64,000 nt of DNA. Source: Acanthochromis polyacanthus (lineage: Eukaryota; Chordata; Actinopteri; Pomacentridae). The stretch is taken from assembly GCF_021347895.1 (NCBI RefSeq), contig NC_067121.1, positions 18,115,962 through 18,179,961 on the forward strand, in the 5' to 3' direction. Below the pieces are notes generated by a model. The model saw only the letters and a list, made by a program, of their open reading frames with translations, ran no database searches and was not told the origin of the DNA. The translations under genes and the position numbers were made by a program. Positions within the stretch are counted from its first letter, which is position 1, and every line of letters begins with the position of its first letter. This document shows positions 1 to 12,082 of the stretch, piece by piece.

Positions 1-595
1 CAAAACACAAATGACAAAATATTCCTTTATTTTGAAAGGAAGTATGGGCATAACAACACAGGAAGTGAGGGACTTAAACGCAAATGGGTGCTACTGAAAC
101 AAAACGAAATAAACATAACAGAAAGCGAACTTCCAAAAACTAACAAAGAATTCCCTAGTTGTGTTTCTTCTCAAGTCAAAGATCCCTGGCTAGCTTTTAC
201 CTCCACACGCATCCTAACCACAAGCACAAATGCTCACAAAATACACCGGGCAGCTTAACCTCTCCTGATAAAAACTGCCACCGAATGCTGCATGAATGAG
301 CATTTTGAATTCCTCCTGGCACCATGATTAGCGTGGTAGTTTAGCCTGGTCCAATTCAAATTCAGCTCCAGGGTTGTAGGCGGGGTTTGACAGGTTCTGA
401 ACACAATGCAGACTATAACAGAGGAGGAAGGGTGCAGCGGCCCGGGATCATAACAGTCCTGCTCAAATATTTCTCCATTCTATGTTACAGCGTAGTTTGA
501 GTACTGTTGAGGCTTAGGTTAAAACAATAGTTCAGCTACTTAGTTCCGCGTAGGCAGACCTTTTCATTTTAGTTGCTTGTGCCCCCCTGTCATGC
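1..595. other. No recognisable feature
   Basis: AT-rich intergenic sequence with no ORF over 60 codons, no terminal repeats and no family I recognise. Confidence 0.5.
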
Positions 596-779
596 CTCTG
601 CGTCCATTTCCAGCAACCATCACTCTAATGCTGCGTTGTCTTAGCTAATGGTGTTGAAAGGCTAATTGATGATTAGAAAACCCTTGTGCAATTATGTTAG
701 CACATGAATAAAAGTGTGAGTTTTTATGGAAAACATGAAATTATCTGGGTGACCCCAAACTTTTGAACAGTAGTGTATA
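596..779 (+). mobile_element. Tc1-type MITE, 3' part
   Basis: Matches the right portion of the small element seen more fully at 41558-41893. It runs from TCCATTTCCAGCAACCATCA through AGCTAATGGTGTTGAAAGGC to GTGACCCCAAACTTTTGAAC and AGTAGTGTATA. Left terminus absent. Confidence 0.8.
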
Positions 780-1785
780 ACTAAAAAATGGTCATTGTGT
801 ACAAATTGGCATGAAAACTGAATAAAAATAAAAGAGAGAGACAACTGACCGAAACTGCAAGCTGAAGTGTATTTTTACACCACACGTTGACTGTCCTTCA
901 TTGTATGCACTGAATGACTGTGATTGTGTGCTGGGCTCAGTGCTGCCAAACCATGGGTGACCTACAGCTCATTACAGTGCCTTAACACCCCCTGTATGGA
1001 CACATACAGAGCACCAGAGATGCTTCCGCTGCTCTGCAGATGGTGTAAGGCTCTCCAACCAACAGTCACGAATCACACTCTGTGGTTGTAGATCCCTGCC
1101 ATACAAGGAGCAAGTCAGGTGCCATTCTCCAGGTTCTTTTCCTCACATGCTGTGCTCTAGTTTTTAATTTTTTCACATCATTGTGTGTCTCTGCAGTCCA
1201 GCTACAAGTTCCCAGGGCTCATCTCAGCGGAATGCACATGTAGTTGTGTGACTATTTCCCTGATTAGCAGACGAAGTACACAAGAGTGGAGTATAAATCC
1301 TTTTGCAGTGACAAAGTTGACAGAAATTCCAACTGAAATTGAGCCTCCTCCAGACCACTCTGTCTCTTCAGTGCTGGTGTAGCTGAAGTACAAGCATAGA
1401 GCCAGTTGAAACTATTTGAAAATATCACCTAAAATATTTTTTAAAAATTAAAAATGATCATTTGCAAATCTTCACCATGGCCAAATCGGCCTCGGTTGTA
1501 ACACCTCATTGCCTTTACACACATTGCAAGTTGTTTACTATGGCATTATTCAAACTTATTGTAAAGGGAGCCCAGTTACTAAAATGGACCACAAACATGG
1601 TTCAACTGTTCAGTGAAAGTGTTCACACAGCCACACATCGACATCAGATTCAAATACTAGAACTCAAAGTGCCCATTTCAGTCACCGTCAACCCTGCTCA
1701 CTGGTTCTGTGCATTATCTAGTTCCTGCCTTGGTTTAATGCATCACTGGCCCTTTAAAGTCACTTTCAGCCATACATCCCTGTCT
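780..1785. other. No recognisable feature
   Basis: Intergenic sequence. Two short overlapping ORFs on opposite strands near 1185-1393 and one at 1462-1788 show no motif and look like chance reading frames. Confidence 0.45.
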
Positions 1786-2359
1786 TAGCCTAGCCACGCT
1801 ACACCCATGTTTCTGACGGCACAAGGGTCTAGGGAAGCTCGACAGGGAGTGAGGCGGGCTAAAAGGTTGTCTATCAAATCCCTCAGCAGCAATTGGGTAG
1901 GTATACAACCAATCAACGCAACGAATAGGCTGACGTAGTTCCTAGAGCACCGGCGGATTGTGGCTAAGTCCCGTTAGCTTCCCAACAACGGAGCCAACTG
2001 GTATATTAAGGATTTGCCATATCCCGTCGGCATAAGTCCAAATACGTCTTTCTTCTCAATGAAACACTTCAGTGCCGTCCTTTGTTTATCTTTCAAGTTG
2101 AATTTTAGCTTCAAATCTTTAAGTGCTGTGGCCAAAGCCGAGTCGAAAGATAACTGTTTATTGTGCGGCGGTTGTTTCTGTCAGAATCGTCGCGCCTCTG
2201 TCGTCACTTCGTTACGCCCGCCTTCTGACTCTACACTTCATGGTGATTTGTCCGGCCAGTTCTAGGAGAATCCAGCCTCGAGCCTTATGGAGGGTAACTA
2301 GACCCACCCTGGCAGAGAATTAAATTCGTTGCCGTGGGTTGTCTAGCGCGGCTAGGCTA
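1786..2359. mobile_element. Short inverted-repeat DNA transposon with 9-bp target duplication
   Basis: Ends are TAGCCTAGCCACGCTA and its near-perfect inverse TAGCGCGGCTAGGCTA. The element is flanked on both sides by the perfect 9-mer TCCCTGTCT (1777-1785 and 2360-2368). A 9-bp duplication fits Mutator-like elements best; an 8-bp hAT reading is also possible. The interior is richer in CpG than the surroundings. It carries a RecQ-helicase-like fragment on the minus strand. Confidence 0.8.
1978..2175 (-). pseudogene. RecQ-like helicase fragment (motifs 0 and I) inside the 1786-2359 element
   Basis: On the minus strand from about 2172 an open stretch reads ...LKDLKLKFNLKDKQRTALK, then CFIEKKDVFGLMPTGYGKSL, then IYQLAP. 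RecQ-family DNA helicases have a Q..A motif 0 followed by DV..LMPTG.GKSLCYQLPA (Walker A). The order, spacing and GKS residues all agree. An in-frame TGA lies 8 codons before the first helicase residues, and the frame closes at TAG shortly after. It is therefore a fragment, not a working enzyme. Whether the parent transposon encoded a helicase or captured a host exon cannot be told from one copy. Confidence 0.7.
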
Positions 2360-2368
2360 TCCCTGTCT

Positions 2369-3830
2369 ATTAATCAGACCGAAATTTTACATGTTGCTCT
2401 TTTGCCTGAAGTGAAGAAGCACTCTGCTCACCTTTTCTCTACATCTTACCATATCGGACATAGAACTGTTGTATCACTCAATGTCATCTTGTGCATTAAA
2501 GAAACGCCAGGCATTTTTACTTATAAACATGACCGTAGCTATACCAGTAAGTACTAATAATGACCGCCGAAGACAAACAAAAAGTTGAAAATGAATTTTA
2601 AGCATTCAATCAGATGCATTAGGTCAGGCTACAAAGAGAAAGAATATTGTGGATAATGACAAATATGTTAGCTGGAAATTTGTCCAAAGTGGAAATCAGA
2701 GAGCTGCTCTGCCTTCACTCTGAGGACGAGATAATTCGGCAGGTGAATGGGAGTGTGAGGGTCTCTTACAATGTAATGAAACTTTCTGTAGAGTCTAGTC
2801 TTACAATTTAAATATCAAATATCACACACGGGTCATGGCTCTTTCTGTAACAGTGTGTCTCATATGTTGCATCCTCAAGATGCAGGGACTGAGGAGAGTA
2901 ATAAATAGAAAAAACAGTTAAAGAGGCAAAAGAAAACTGATCGTGTAACAAAAAAATTATTTAGTTACAAAAAAAAGACAAAACCAAAATTCAACACAAA
3001 GCGAGATTATTAAATAAAAAATGATCCAAAATCAAAGCACAACACTCTTAGCATTTAGAAGAACACTACAACACCGACTCAGCACATTAGCAGCTGATCT
3101 GGCCTACTGGCAAAGGTGATCAGGGAGGCTTAGCTTTTAACAATCTTCACTGATTGTGAACTACCTGCAGGGGCACCTGGCCAGAAAACTAAAAAAAAAC
3201 ACAACCTACCCTACCTACACACAAACACACCAAGGAACATAAAAAAGCCAGAAGGAACAGCACTGTGTGGTTTTTCCTCCAGCTGTTGCCATTGCAGAGT
3301 TGTACCTTGTTCTAACCTCTTTCTTTTACTAGCTGATATCATCACTTGGCTCTGCACTGATTGGTTCCACATCAATAACTACTGTAGTGCAGTATATTCA
3401 CTAGCCCAGAGGTCCAGATGGTCACTCAGTGGGAGCTGGAGTCCTACCAAACAACCTGCTAGCTGTCGAACAACTACACAACGGGAAACACACAAACAGC
3501 AGTGGTTCTGCTACTGTACATTCATTTGCTGTGAAAAACAAGCTACATACCCCAAAAGTCAGCAACACATATCAGTTTACACTTGACAGCAGTCTGTCAA
3601 AACTTCTGTTTATTCTGCAGGAGACTGCACTTCAGATCTGCATTTGAGAAGTTTTCCCCTATAACTGCTCAGGGGCAGATGCTGACTGTTGGTGGAATAC
3701 TTTCTGTATGTGATCATATGGTATGTCAGCGTAATAGGTTTGAAGCTAATCTTGAAGCAATGATAACTTACTGGTCGGTAGTTAACTGCTAAGATGTGAC
3801 AGCACTACCATGCAGTCATATGATCATTTA
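2369..3830. other. No recognisable feature
   Basis: AT-rich intergenic sequence with A-runs near 2940-3020. No motif seen in the short ORFs. Confidence 0.45.
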
Positions 3831-4115
3831 TCCATCCATCCATTATCTATACACCGCTTAATCCTCATTAGAGTCCCAGCTGATTTCGGGACAAGGTAGA
3901 GGACACCCTGGACAGGTCACCTGTCTACCGCAGGGCTATAGAGAAAAACAATCACTCTCACATTCACACCTATGGACAACTTAGAGGTATCAGTTACCCT
4001 CAGCATGTTTTTGGACTGTGGGAGGAAGTCAGAGAACCCAGAGAAAACCCACGTGTTCACACGGAGAACAAGCAAACTCCATACAGAAAGATCCCTGGAA
4101 GGCTGAGACGTGAAA
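3831..4115 (+). repeat. Dispersed repeat (CCATTATCTATACACCGCTTAATCC type)
   Basis: Begins TCCATCCATCCATTATCTAT and continues ACACCGCTTAATCCTCATTA, CCTGGACAGGTCACC, TTTTTGGACTGTGGGAGGAA and GAAAACCCACG, ending with the GCAAACTCCATACAGAAAGA block. It is one of at least eight copies or fragments in this window and is an abundant fish intergenic repeat. Confidence 0.85.
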
Positions 4116-4589
4116 ATAAAGCAGCAGTTTACCAGATAATGAAAACCACCTTAGGTGAAGGCGAGACTCTGATCCAACCTGCTGGATCGTGTCTCTAGAT
4201 CTCAGAGTACGGTCAAACCCATAATAAACCACTGGAGCTATCCTTTAAGCAAAGCAAATTCAAACAAAGACATGTTTATGCAGAGTCAACTACCTGACCA
4301 AAAGACAGACCAAGATACGACTGCAGTCACCACTTTTGATAAGTATGTTAGCACACAGACCTTTTAACCCTAACTGCTCAGGGAGCAACAGATCAGACTT
4401 TTATTGTACTGGGCAGCATCCAGTTTAGAGTTAAGATAATATGAGTGTGTATAGGAACATCCCAATGAGAGCAGTGACACCTCTCTGGGTAAATTAAGCA
4501 TTATAAAATGCAGGGTCCAACCCATTTATCGGTCTAATGCTATACATTAGGAATGGCGTGAAGCATTTGTGGTACACTACGATTTTGGT

Positions 4590-5250
4590 TCGGGCTGTTA
4601 AATCACAGTAGTCAAACACCCTTTTCTGTTTTTACTAAATGCACGTGATGTTGCTAGGTTGCGGAGCACGAGTACTATTTTCATTGAGCAATCAGTGGTA
4701 ATGTAGCTGCCCAGGCACTTGAAGTGGGTAACATTATCTAATTTAGTACAATCTACTAAAAATTCAGCTAGTTCCACAATGCACATGGTCTCTGATTTGG
4801 CTGTGTTAATGCAAAGACCCATAAGCTTTGTGAAGTCATTGTATGATGCCAGCATAGACTGCAAGCCTTCTGGTATATTACTGAAAACCGCCATGTCATC
4901 AGCATACTGAGCCTCTCTGATTAATTCTGTAAGCACTTTCATGTTGGCTTTGAGCCTGCGTAAACTGAAAAGAACACCATCGTGGTGGAGTCTAATTGGT
5001 ATACTGCAAGTGTGCTTGATTTTCTAGAAGGCAAACAACAGTAGGCCTGCTGCATAAATTCCAAAGGGTGTAGGTGCCAGTTTGCTGCAGTCCTGCTTAA
5101 TATCACGGTTGTACCGAAAAGCCTGCATCAGTACACCATCGATCATGAGGTGGGCAGCTTAATTTCCCAAGTATGGTGAAAAGGAATTCACAACTGACCG
5201 TATTGAGCGCTTTTCTGAAGTCCACAAAGGCTATGTGTAGACTCATAACA
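4590..5250 (-). pseudogene. Non-LTR retrotransposon reverse transcriptase fragment
   Basis: On the minus strand, near 5240-5190, FVDFRKALNTV gives the RT motif A aspartate region (consensus FVDF.KAFD.V). Near 4900, EAQYADDMAVFS gives the catalytic YADD box. Then follow MGLCINTAKSETMC and HFKCLGSYIT, the palm and thumb motifs K.E.M and F.YLGS. This order is typical of RTE-like fish LINEs. Stops and frameshifts between the pieces (around 4950-5160) show it is dead. The only long open stretch is 4598-4942. Confidence 0.8.
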
Positions 5251-5716
5251 GTCCCAACAAGGAATATGTTTTCTTCTTAATGCTCATACCTAGTCCAGTT
5301 TTAAATATCAGTCAAAGTCATGAGATCTAAATAAAATATAACTTCATGACTGTCACACCAGAAGCACAAATACAGTGCCAGGGAAGTATGTACACCATCA
5401 GCCGGGCAGCTTTTCTAGGAGGAATTTATAATGCTCTGGGACCTGCACTGACTGTTGTAGTCATAGAGTATTGATTAGTGCAGACTTATGTAGACAAAGC
5501 GAGTACTGCATCAGCAAGCACAAACTATTAACAATAAACAGACAAAGGTTATACATAGCAACATTTATGTTTTACAGTGGCACTTTCCTGTCACCTTTGC
5601 AGAATTACCACGTTGGGTATTAGGTTTTCAAACAGAATCATGTTGAAGGTGCTCAGCTTGTTAGACAGCCACTGCCACTAAAACACAAGAACAAAGCAGA
5701 TGTCAGAGCTGTCTGT

Positions 5717-5717
<1 letters not shown>

Positions 5718-5812
<95 letters not shown>
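5718..5812 (+). repeat. (GT)n microsatellite
   Basis: Almost pure run of about 47 GT units. The CV-rich reading frame through it is an artefact. Confidence 0.98.
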
Positions 5813-5815
<3 letters not shown>

Positions 5816-6606
5816 TGATGGGGTCTTTTCCAGCTCAGTGATAATGGATGTCGAGCTCCTCCAGCCTGATTCAGCAGTATTAAAAACACAAATGTTACAT
5901 CACCAGTGTGTAGCTAGTCCTACAGAACACAGCGTTCTGGACCATGTTGTAGCTGCTGTTACTCAACTTTTTCTTCCCTCTTTGACCTTCTTTTACATTC
6001 TTTCATTCAGAACTATCTGAGCTCCTTGTGTCTTTCTCTCCTCTCCCTGTTCTGCTTCTTTCACAGATGTAATGTGCACTCAATGATTTTGTTACAACTT
6101 TTTGTAAGTAATATGTCGGGATGTTTGAACATAGTGGGTTAAATTGGGGCAAGGGTCTGATAATCCAACAAAGGGAGACAGGATTTGTAAGAAAGCCAGA
6201 GAAATACTGCCTGAGATTTACTGCTGGCCAGTCAAGTGTGAAGTTCTCCATCTTTCATACCATCGGCAGGAAATCTAAGTTAGTAGTCAGTATCAAGAGA
6301 AGTGTTTACCAACTGTGCAGCAACAGAAATTTTTGTATTAGAAGAGGATGATTTTGGCCAAACCAACAAGAGCGAAATCACCAAAAATCCAAACAGTGTG
6401 TTCAGGACACTCATGAAACTAGCCCTAGAACAACAGAAGCCACCAATACAAGTCACATATTGACAACCACAACTGCATAAAGAGCATGATACAGTACCAG
6501 TGACACTGATGGTATATTACCATGTCCACTTCCTTTCTACCTTTCCCATCCTCATTACATCCCAACTTTTCACTTATTTTCAAGAAAGCATGAAATTACC
6601 GTGTCC

Positions 6607-7890
6607 ACTAGGCCTAAAAATTCTCTGAATCAAGGCTTTGTTTAATCTACTACATGTCCAGTCTGGACCCAGACTTCATCTTATTTGAACTTGAGCCTAC
6701 AATCAATAAACTGAAAGAGGATTATAGATTTGAAGGGAAACGTCTATTTTAACCGCACAGCTTTTGTAGTGTTTACAGCGTTGGTTTATCGGGTCAGAGG
6801 GCTGAACTATGAGGGCAGTTTGACATAGTCAGACTTTCTTTGTGTGAGTTGGCTCAACTAAAGCTAAAACCTCAGCCAGAGTTAACAGGTATGAAGGCAG
6901 TTTTCAACTTTCTTTGTTAACTCAGACTTTGTTTCAAAACTCGTCCACAAAAAACAATAGCATTTAATGCATCATTTGACTCGTTTACCGCACAAAATTA
7001 ACCAATGATGTTCAGCTGCTTCAGTCAACAGGTTGTTGTAATGGAGAACAACGAGGAATCTAAAATTTATGACAGTAAAAAGCTGCGACTGGAAATTATG
7101 TAAGACAGGAATACTGGTAGAAAACTGTTAAATGTGTGTTAATGTATTTATTTTACTGATCAATGCAGCTGATTTTTTCTATCAGACAGCTGCACAATAA
7201 AACCATCAGACTTCATATATTTAAACACGATATTATACTGAAGTGCATGTCGGTCTAACACTGCCTCATAATGAAAGAAATCACTTTAATTTGTTCCAAA
7301 ATCAAAGTGAAACTAATGTTACTAATTGAATATTCTTTGTGATAAATACTAATAAACTAATCCGTTATCAGCTGCAGTACCAGCAGTTTAAACTGACTAA
7401 ACATAAAAACATGACCCAAATATCCCAATATCCAGTCATGACAGCGGTATCCGAATATTCATTTTGAGATCTGAATATTTGGATTGCCCCCCCTCCGCGG
7501 ACATTACAAACCGAACTGAATATTCAGATATTCGTCAACAATCAGAGCCAAATATCTGGAGCCAGAAATTGCCATTTGGGTCAGCCCTAGTGATTTCTGC
7601 ATTCCCAACTAAATACATGTTGGGTTCCCATGGCTTTGAGTTTTAGTTGAATACCCCTGTACTATAATATATATGTACAATACCCCTGTACTATACTATA
7701 CATATGTACAACACACCAAAGATATTTGCCCATGTTCCGCGAGGATAGTTATTTCTGCTTCACAGTGCACTCACTTCCACTTTTGATGCCGCAAAGCGCA
7801 TGCCAGGCGTGGAATTTGAATATTTGATTAATCATCAGAATAATCGATGGCATACTTGATTACTAAAATAATCGACAGTTGCAGCCCTAG
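6607..7890 (+). mobile_element. hAT-like non-coding repeat, copy a (with a nested element)
   Basis: Shares long blocks with copies at 17157-18028 and 23825-25260: GTTTAATCTACTACAT, TAACCGCACAGCTTTTGTAG, CTAAAACCTCAGCCAGAGTT, GCTGCACAATAAAACCATCA. It ends ATAATCGACAGTTGCAGCCC-TAG, the usual end of a fish hAT-type repeat. No transposase frame remains. It is interrupted by a small element at about 7413-7588. Confidence 0.7.
7413..7588. mobile_element. Small element nested in hAT-like copy a
   Basis: Absent from the corresponding point of the copy at 17157-18028, where TAACCAAACATAAAAACACG passes straight to GTGATTTCTGCAT. Edges carry the inverted pair GACCCAAAT and ATTTGGGTC. The interior is full of GAATATTC-type palindromes. 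Confidence 0.6.
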
Positions 7891-8089
7891 TAGGGCTGGG
7901 CAATAAATCGAATTAATTCAATTAATTCGCATTTTTAAAACCTGACGATTTGAAAATTTGCCAAATCGTAAAATCGAGGCGAGCTTCAATATATAACAAT
8001 ACAGATACTCCTTCTGCCTTTCACGACTTGTGCACTGGTGTTTGCTTCCGCCTCTCATCTCCTTCCGCCAAAACCCCGTCATGGCGGAC

Positions 8090-9000
8090 AGCAGCAGACG
8101 AAGAGTTGGTCGCGAGAAAAGGGCCTCATGTTACATCGATCACATGGAAGTGGTTCGGCTCAGTGTTGCCAACTTAGCAACTTTCTCGCTAAATGTAGCA
8201 ACTTTCCAAAGCGTCCTAGTGACTTTTTTGGTCAAAAGCGACTAGCGACAAATCTAGCGACTTTTTCTGTCGTTTTGGAGACTGACAGGAAAACTCGGAT
8301 CATTCTGCAGTTACTGTCCTCAACAAGCAGCAGGTGCTGCTGTGAGCTCCTCCCCGTCCCAAAGCACAGGCTGTCAGTCCAGTAACCCCGCAGCAGTCCC
8401 AGTGTCTGATTAGTGGACACATCCCTCTGCGGCCAGACGGCAAGTGAATCGCGCATGCGCAAAGTCACTACAGATCCCATCCAGACTTACGGAGCGGGAT
8501 ATAAATGAAAATCTTTCTTCACTGTCATACTAAAATAAACCACAGCATTTAGCCTCTAGTACAAAAACGTATTTTGGGTGTTTTATACTCACTTTTTGGT
8601 CTCTTCCACAACGTTATTCCTCTCTCCTACAACGTTGATTACAATTACATGCAAACTGGGAAATATGCAAACTAGGCGATGACGTCATTTAGCGACTTCT
8701 AGCGACTTTTAGGACAGCCAACAGCTACTTTCCTTACTGAGGAGTTGGCAACACTGGTTTGGCTTTGACAAGACTGACACAGAGCAAACTACAGTCATGT
8801 GCAAGGTTTGCAAAAGTACTGTGAAAACGAAGAGAAGTAGCACAACTAACCTCTTTCAGCACCTCCGGCAGAGGCATTCTAAAGAATGGGAAAAGTGCTC
8901 GCAGCAACGGGAGTGCGGCATGGCTAGCACTAGCCATAGCAAACAGACCGCAAAGAAACAACAAAAATTGATTAAAATCGTAATCGTACAAGATGACTAA
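8090..9000 (+). pseudogene. BED-type zinc finger N-terminus of a hAT transposase, interrupted
   Basis: Reading up to 8160 and resuming after the inserted element at 8765 gives ...EELVARKGPHVTSITWKWFG followed by FDKTDTEQTTVMCKVC and TTNLFQHLRQRHSKEW. That is a BED finger: aromatic residues, C-x2-C, then H-x4-H. BED fingers bind DNA at hAT transposon ends and occur in ZBED proteins. The frame ends at TAA 8998-9000, well before any catalytic domain, so this is the N-terminal part only. The 596-bp insertion at 8161-8756 splits it just before the finger. Confidence 0.75.
8161..8756 (+). mobile_element. Non-autonomous hAT-type element inserted in the BED ORF
   Basis: Ends CAGTGTTGCCAACT and AGTTGGCAACACTG are perfect inverses. 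Flanking 8-mers GTTCGGCT (8153-8160) and GTTTGGCT (8757-8764) are a one-mismatch target duplication. The interior carries repeated AGCGACTTT units. A truncated inverted copy lies at about 27334-27692. Confidence 0.85.
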
Positions 9001-9063
9001 AAAAATTTTTTTTTAAAAATCGAGATTTTATTTTTGGCCATATCGCCCAGCCCTAAGCCGTAG

Positions 9064-10564
9064 TATCCACAATGTTTTATCTCAGTGAAACTGGACAAGT
9101 TTTGTGGAGAGGACATGCTTTGGACTGACACTATGCTGTAGCACTGTGAATAAAGTTAAATGCCATTAATGATGAAATATTTTCTCACTACACTTGCCAT
9201 CTTTCTCAGCTCGGCTGCCTGTCTGCACCTGCAGTTGTCTTCATAATGACACATCTGGTAGTGTGTGTTGTACATCACATTAATATAACATTTCTGTCAC
9301 TTCAATAGAATGAGGAGTTACTGAAGTTCATACCTTTGGGAATTCTAAATACTGTGCTCTGCCTTAACACGGCAACATGGCCCAAATGTGCACACAACAT
9401 ATGCTGAAATTCGAAAGCTTAAAACAACAAATCTGTCTGTGGGTCACTGAAAGCCTTGCATAAATGTCTTCATCAAACATTCAAAATCTCATCATGACCA
9501 CCAGAGACATAATACCATCAGGGGGATGATAGTTCAAACTGTACAGTCATCTACAAAAAACTAAAAATAAAAAACTGTAAATACCTGAGTACTTAATCAT
9601 TGTTTGACATCAATTCAGTCCTTGATAATGAATAATCATGAACACCCCAAATACACGTACATACAAACACGGACACACACAAGCTAATGAAGTATTAATG
9701 CTGACCTTTGCAGGGACAACAAAGTCATCTTGCTTCTTCTGTCACTTGTCCTTCCTCTCCCCATTCTTCTTTCATTCTCTCCTTATCCATCAGCTCACCC
9801 TAGTCTGCTCTTCTGCTAATCCACTCCTGCTCCACGCCTCCTCCCACACACTATCAGCAGGTACCGAGGAGGACAGCCTGCCACAGAGCAGGAGCCCACA
9901 GCAAGGGCCTCACGACAGGGTCCAACCCATGACAGATAACAATACTGACATTTTTTTCTATTTCTAATTGTGCTTTTCACCATGCGATACCTCAGCATAA
10001 CACCAGAATTTACAGGATTTTAACTAGACAATGGGTCAAAGCTCATGTTTGCAGATATATGTAGATTTTACTTTGTCTTGTCCTTGACCTCAGTGTACAT
10101 TTTGGAGAAAAAAAACATAGATGGAGAAGGAAGCAGAAATTAGGGGTAAAAAGATCCACCATATGTGTCTGAATGACAGAATACCATCACTTTAACAGAT
10201 TTAAGCAGCAATGTTATGTGTTCATGCCCCAATTCCCCAATTGTTGGAGTTGACAAACATCATGTATTTCCAGATTTAGTGTATGAAATTCTTATTTTGC
10301 CAACAGCGCTATGGTAAGGCTATCACCAAGAGGTTTGCTGTGCCTCTTAGTCTGTAGCGAACGCCAGCTGGAGTAGCAGAACATCCTCCTAATGTAAAGC
10401 TAACAGTCAGTTCTGAAGGCACATCTGTCTAGCAGAGACCCAACTTGCAAAACCTGAACAAGAAGCACAGCAATCTCCACAAATCAGGAATTTTGCTGCT
10501 TCAGCAGTAGTTAAGGCTGTGCTAATGGCTTGTGGCTAAGTCTCACACCTAGCCAACAATATAA
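9064..10564. other. No recognisable feature
   Basis: Intergenic sequence. ORFs at 9638-9967 and 9816-9998 overlap on opposite strands and show no domain. Confidence 0.45.
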
Positions 10565-10751
10565 TGTAAAATGTGCAATATACACCACTGTCTCATTCAC
10601 CCCGTTATTTATATTTAGTCTTATTTATACTGTATATTTATAAATAGACTGTTTGCACTATCTTTAAGATTTATTTTGCACTGAATAGGAGACACTCTCC
10701 TATCTCGTTTATACACTGTATAATGACAATAAAGCTCATTCTATTCTATTC
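10565..10751 (+). mobile_element. LINE 3'-end fragment with (ATTCT)n tail
   Basis: AATGTGCAATATACACCACT, TTTGCACTGAATAGGAGACA and GACAATAAAGCTCATTCTATTCTATTC-type tail (10726-10750). This is the characteristic 3' terminus of fish non-LTR retrotransposons. A related tail is at 16308-16577. Confidence 0.75.
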
Positions 10752-12080
10752 AGGCAATATTCAATAATGCTTTAGGATATTGGCCTAATAAACAATAAAA
10801 TTAATACAACAGTGAAGCTTAACAAAAACAGTGAAGTACAGACATAGCTGCAGGAGACTAATCAATCTCAATCGATCAATCTCACAGTAAAGCATTGTAG
10901 CTTCACATAACGCACTGACATCATCATACCCATTTCTGTTGAACACATTCAGTTATAGGAATTATTAATGAAGGCACCTAGTTATGAAGAACAGGTTTCC
11001 TGTTTTCACATTTTCTTAATACATACTATTTTTAATGTACAGTATATATTTATAAATACAGTAATAGTAATCCCTATGAATAAAGAAACCTAGTTATGAT
11101 TGACAGGTTCTCAGCTATCACATGTTGTTATTATATAACATTTAATGTATTCCAAATGTGTTATATACATACAGTATAGTGGCAATTGATCTCTCTTGAT
11201 TACCAATAATCAACACTGACATCAGCCCTAAAAACATATCGGTCAATCTCTAATCTCTACACATGTGAGTCCACTGCAGTGCAGACAGCAACTAGTAGTG
11301 CATAAGTAAGCTACTTTTATTAGTCCCAATTCCAAATAATTAAAACAAACTAGCAAAAAAGAAGGCTTGACTTGTTACCCACTGCTAACAAACTGAATTA
11401 ATGGTAACCTTAAACTTATTGCTTTCTCCAAAGCATTATGTAAACTACAGTTCTAAATGCATTATTCCAGAAACAGATGCAGGAGAAAGAATAGTAGACA
11501 AACCAAACCAGAGGGAGTTAGAAATAACATATCAGTGCTAAGAGGAGGTCCACCATGTCAGATTTCAAAAACCCCTGGCTTCAGGCAGTCAGTTATAGAT
11601 TTGATATTGAAACTGTTGCTTAAAAGTCATGCTCTGACTTCACTGAATGTCACCTAAGGCCATGCTTGGTATTACACTCTGCTATGAAAATGCTTTACAT
11701 CCAAACACAAAGCAATAAGTTTTAGTTGGAGTCAGAGACATACAATATTTTTTTTTGTCAAAATCCAAGCATTAAATTAACAGTAATGAATGAAACCCAA
11801 TAAAACTATCTGATACATATTTAAATAAATGGTCTACTTAGTGACATGGAAGAGGATTACAGGGTGGATGCTGTAATTCTGTACATATCACATCAGTATG
11901 AACAGATTATGAAACAACTGGTCCCGCAGTACAGTTATATAAAGGGCCGGCCATTATTTTTTATTATTCTTAATGCCGTTGTTGCTCATTTCCTTCTCTT
12001 TCCCCCCCCCATATCTTTATACACACAAAATCTGTACACACATACACATTCTGGCATGTGTAATACAATAGAAAAGTCTA
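10752..12080. other. No recognisable feature
   Basis: AT-rich intergenic sequence; nothing beyond short chance ORFs and a C-run at 12001-12010. Confidence 0.45.
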
Positions 12081-12082
12081 AA

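Larger units (their letters stand above)
7891..9055 (+). mobile_element. hAT transposon remnant with 8-bp target duplication
   Basis: Ends are TAGGGCTGGGCAATA and TATCGCCCAGCCCTA (inverted). Flanking 8-mers AGCCCTAG (7883-7890) and AGCCGTAG (9056-9063) differ at one base, as expected for an old hAT target duplication. It carries a BED zinc-finger ORF and is itself interrupted by another element at 8161-8756. Confidence 0.82.

Noticed and set aside
5700..6020. 106-codon frame rich in CV repeats
   Set aside because: Translation of the GT microsatellite; no other coding signal.
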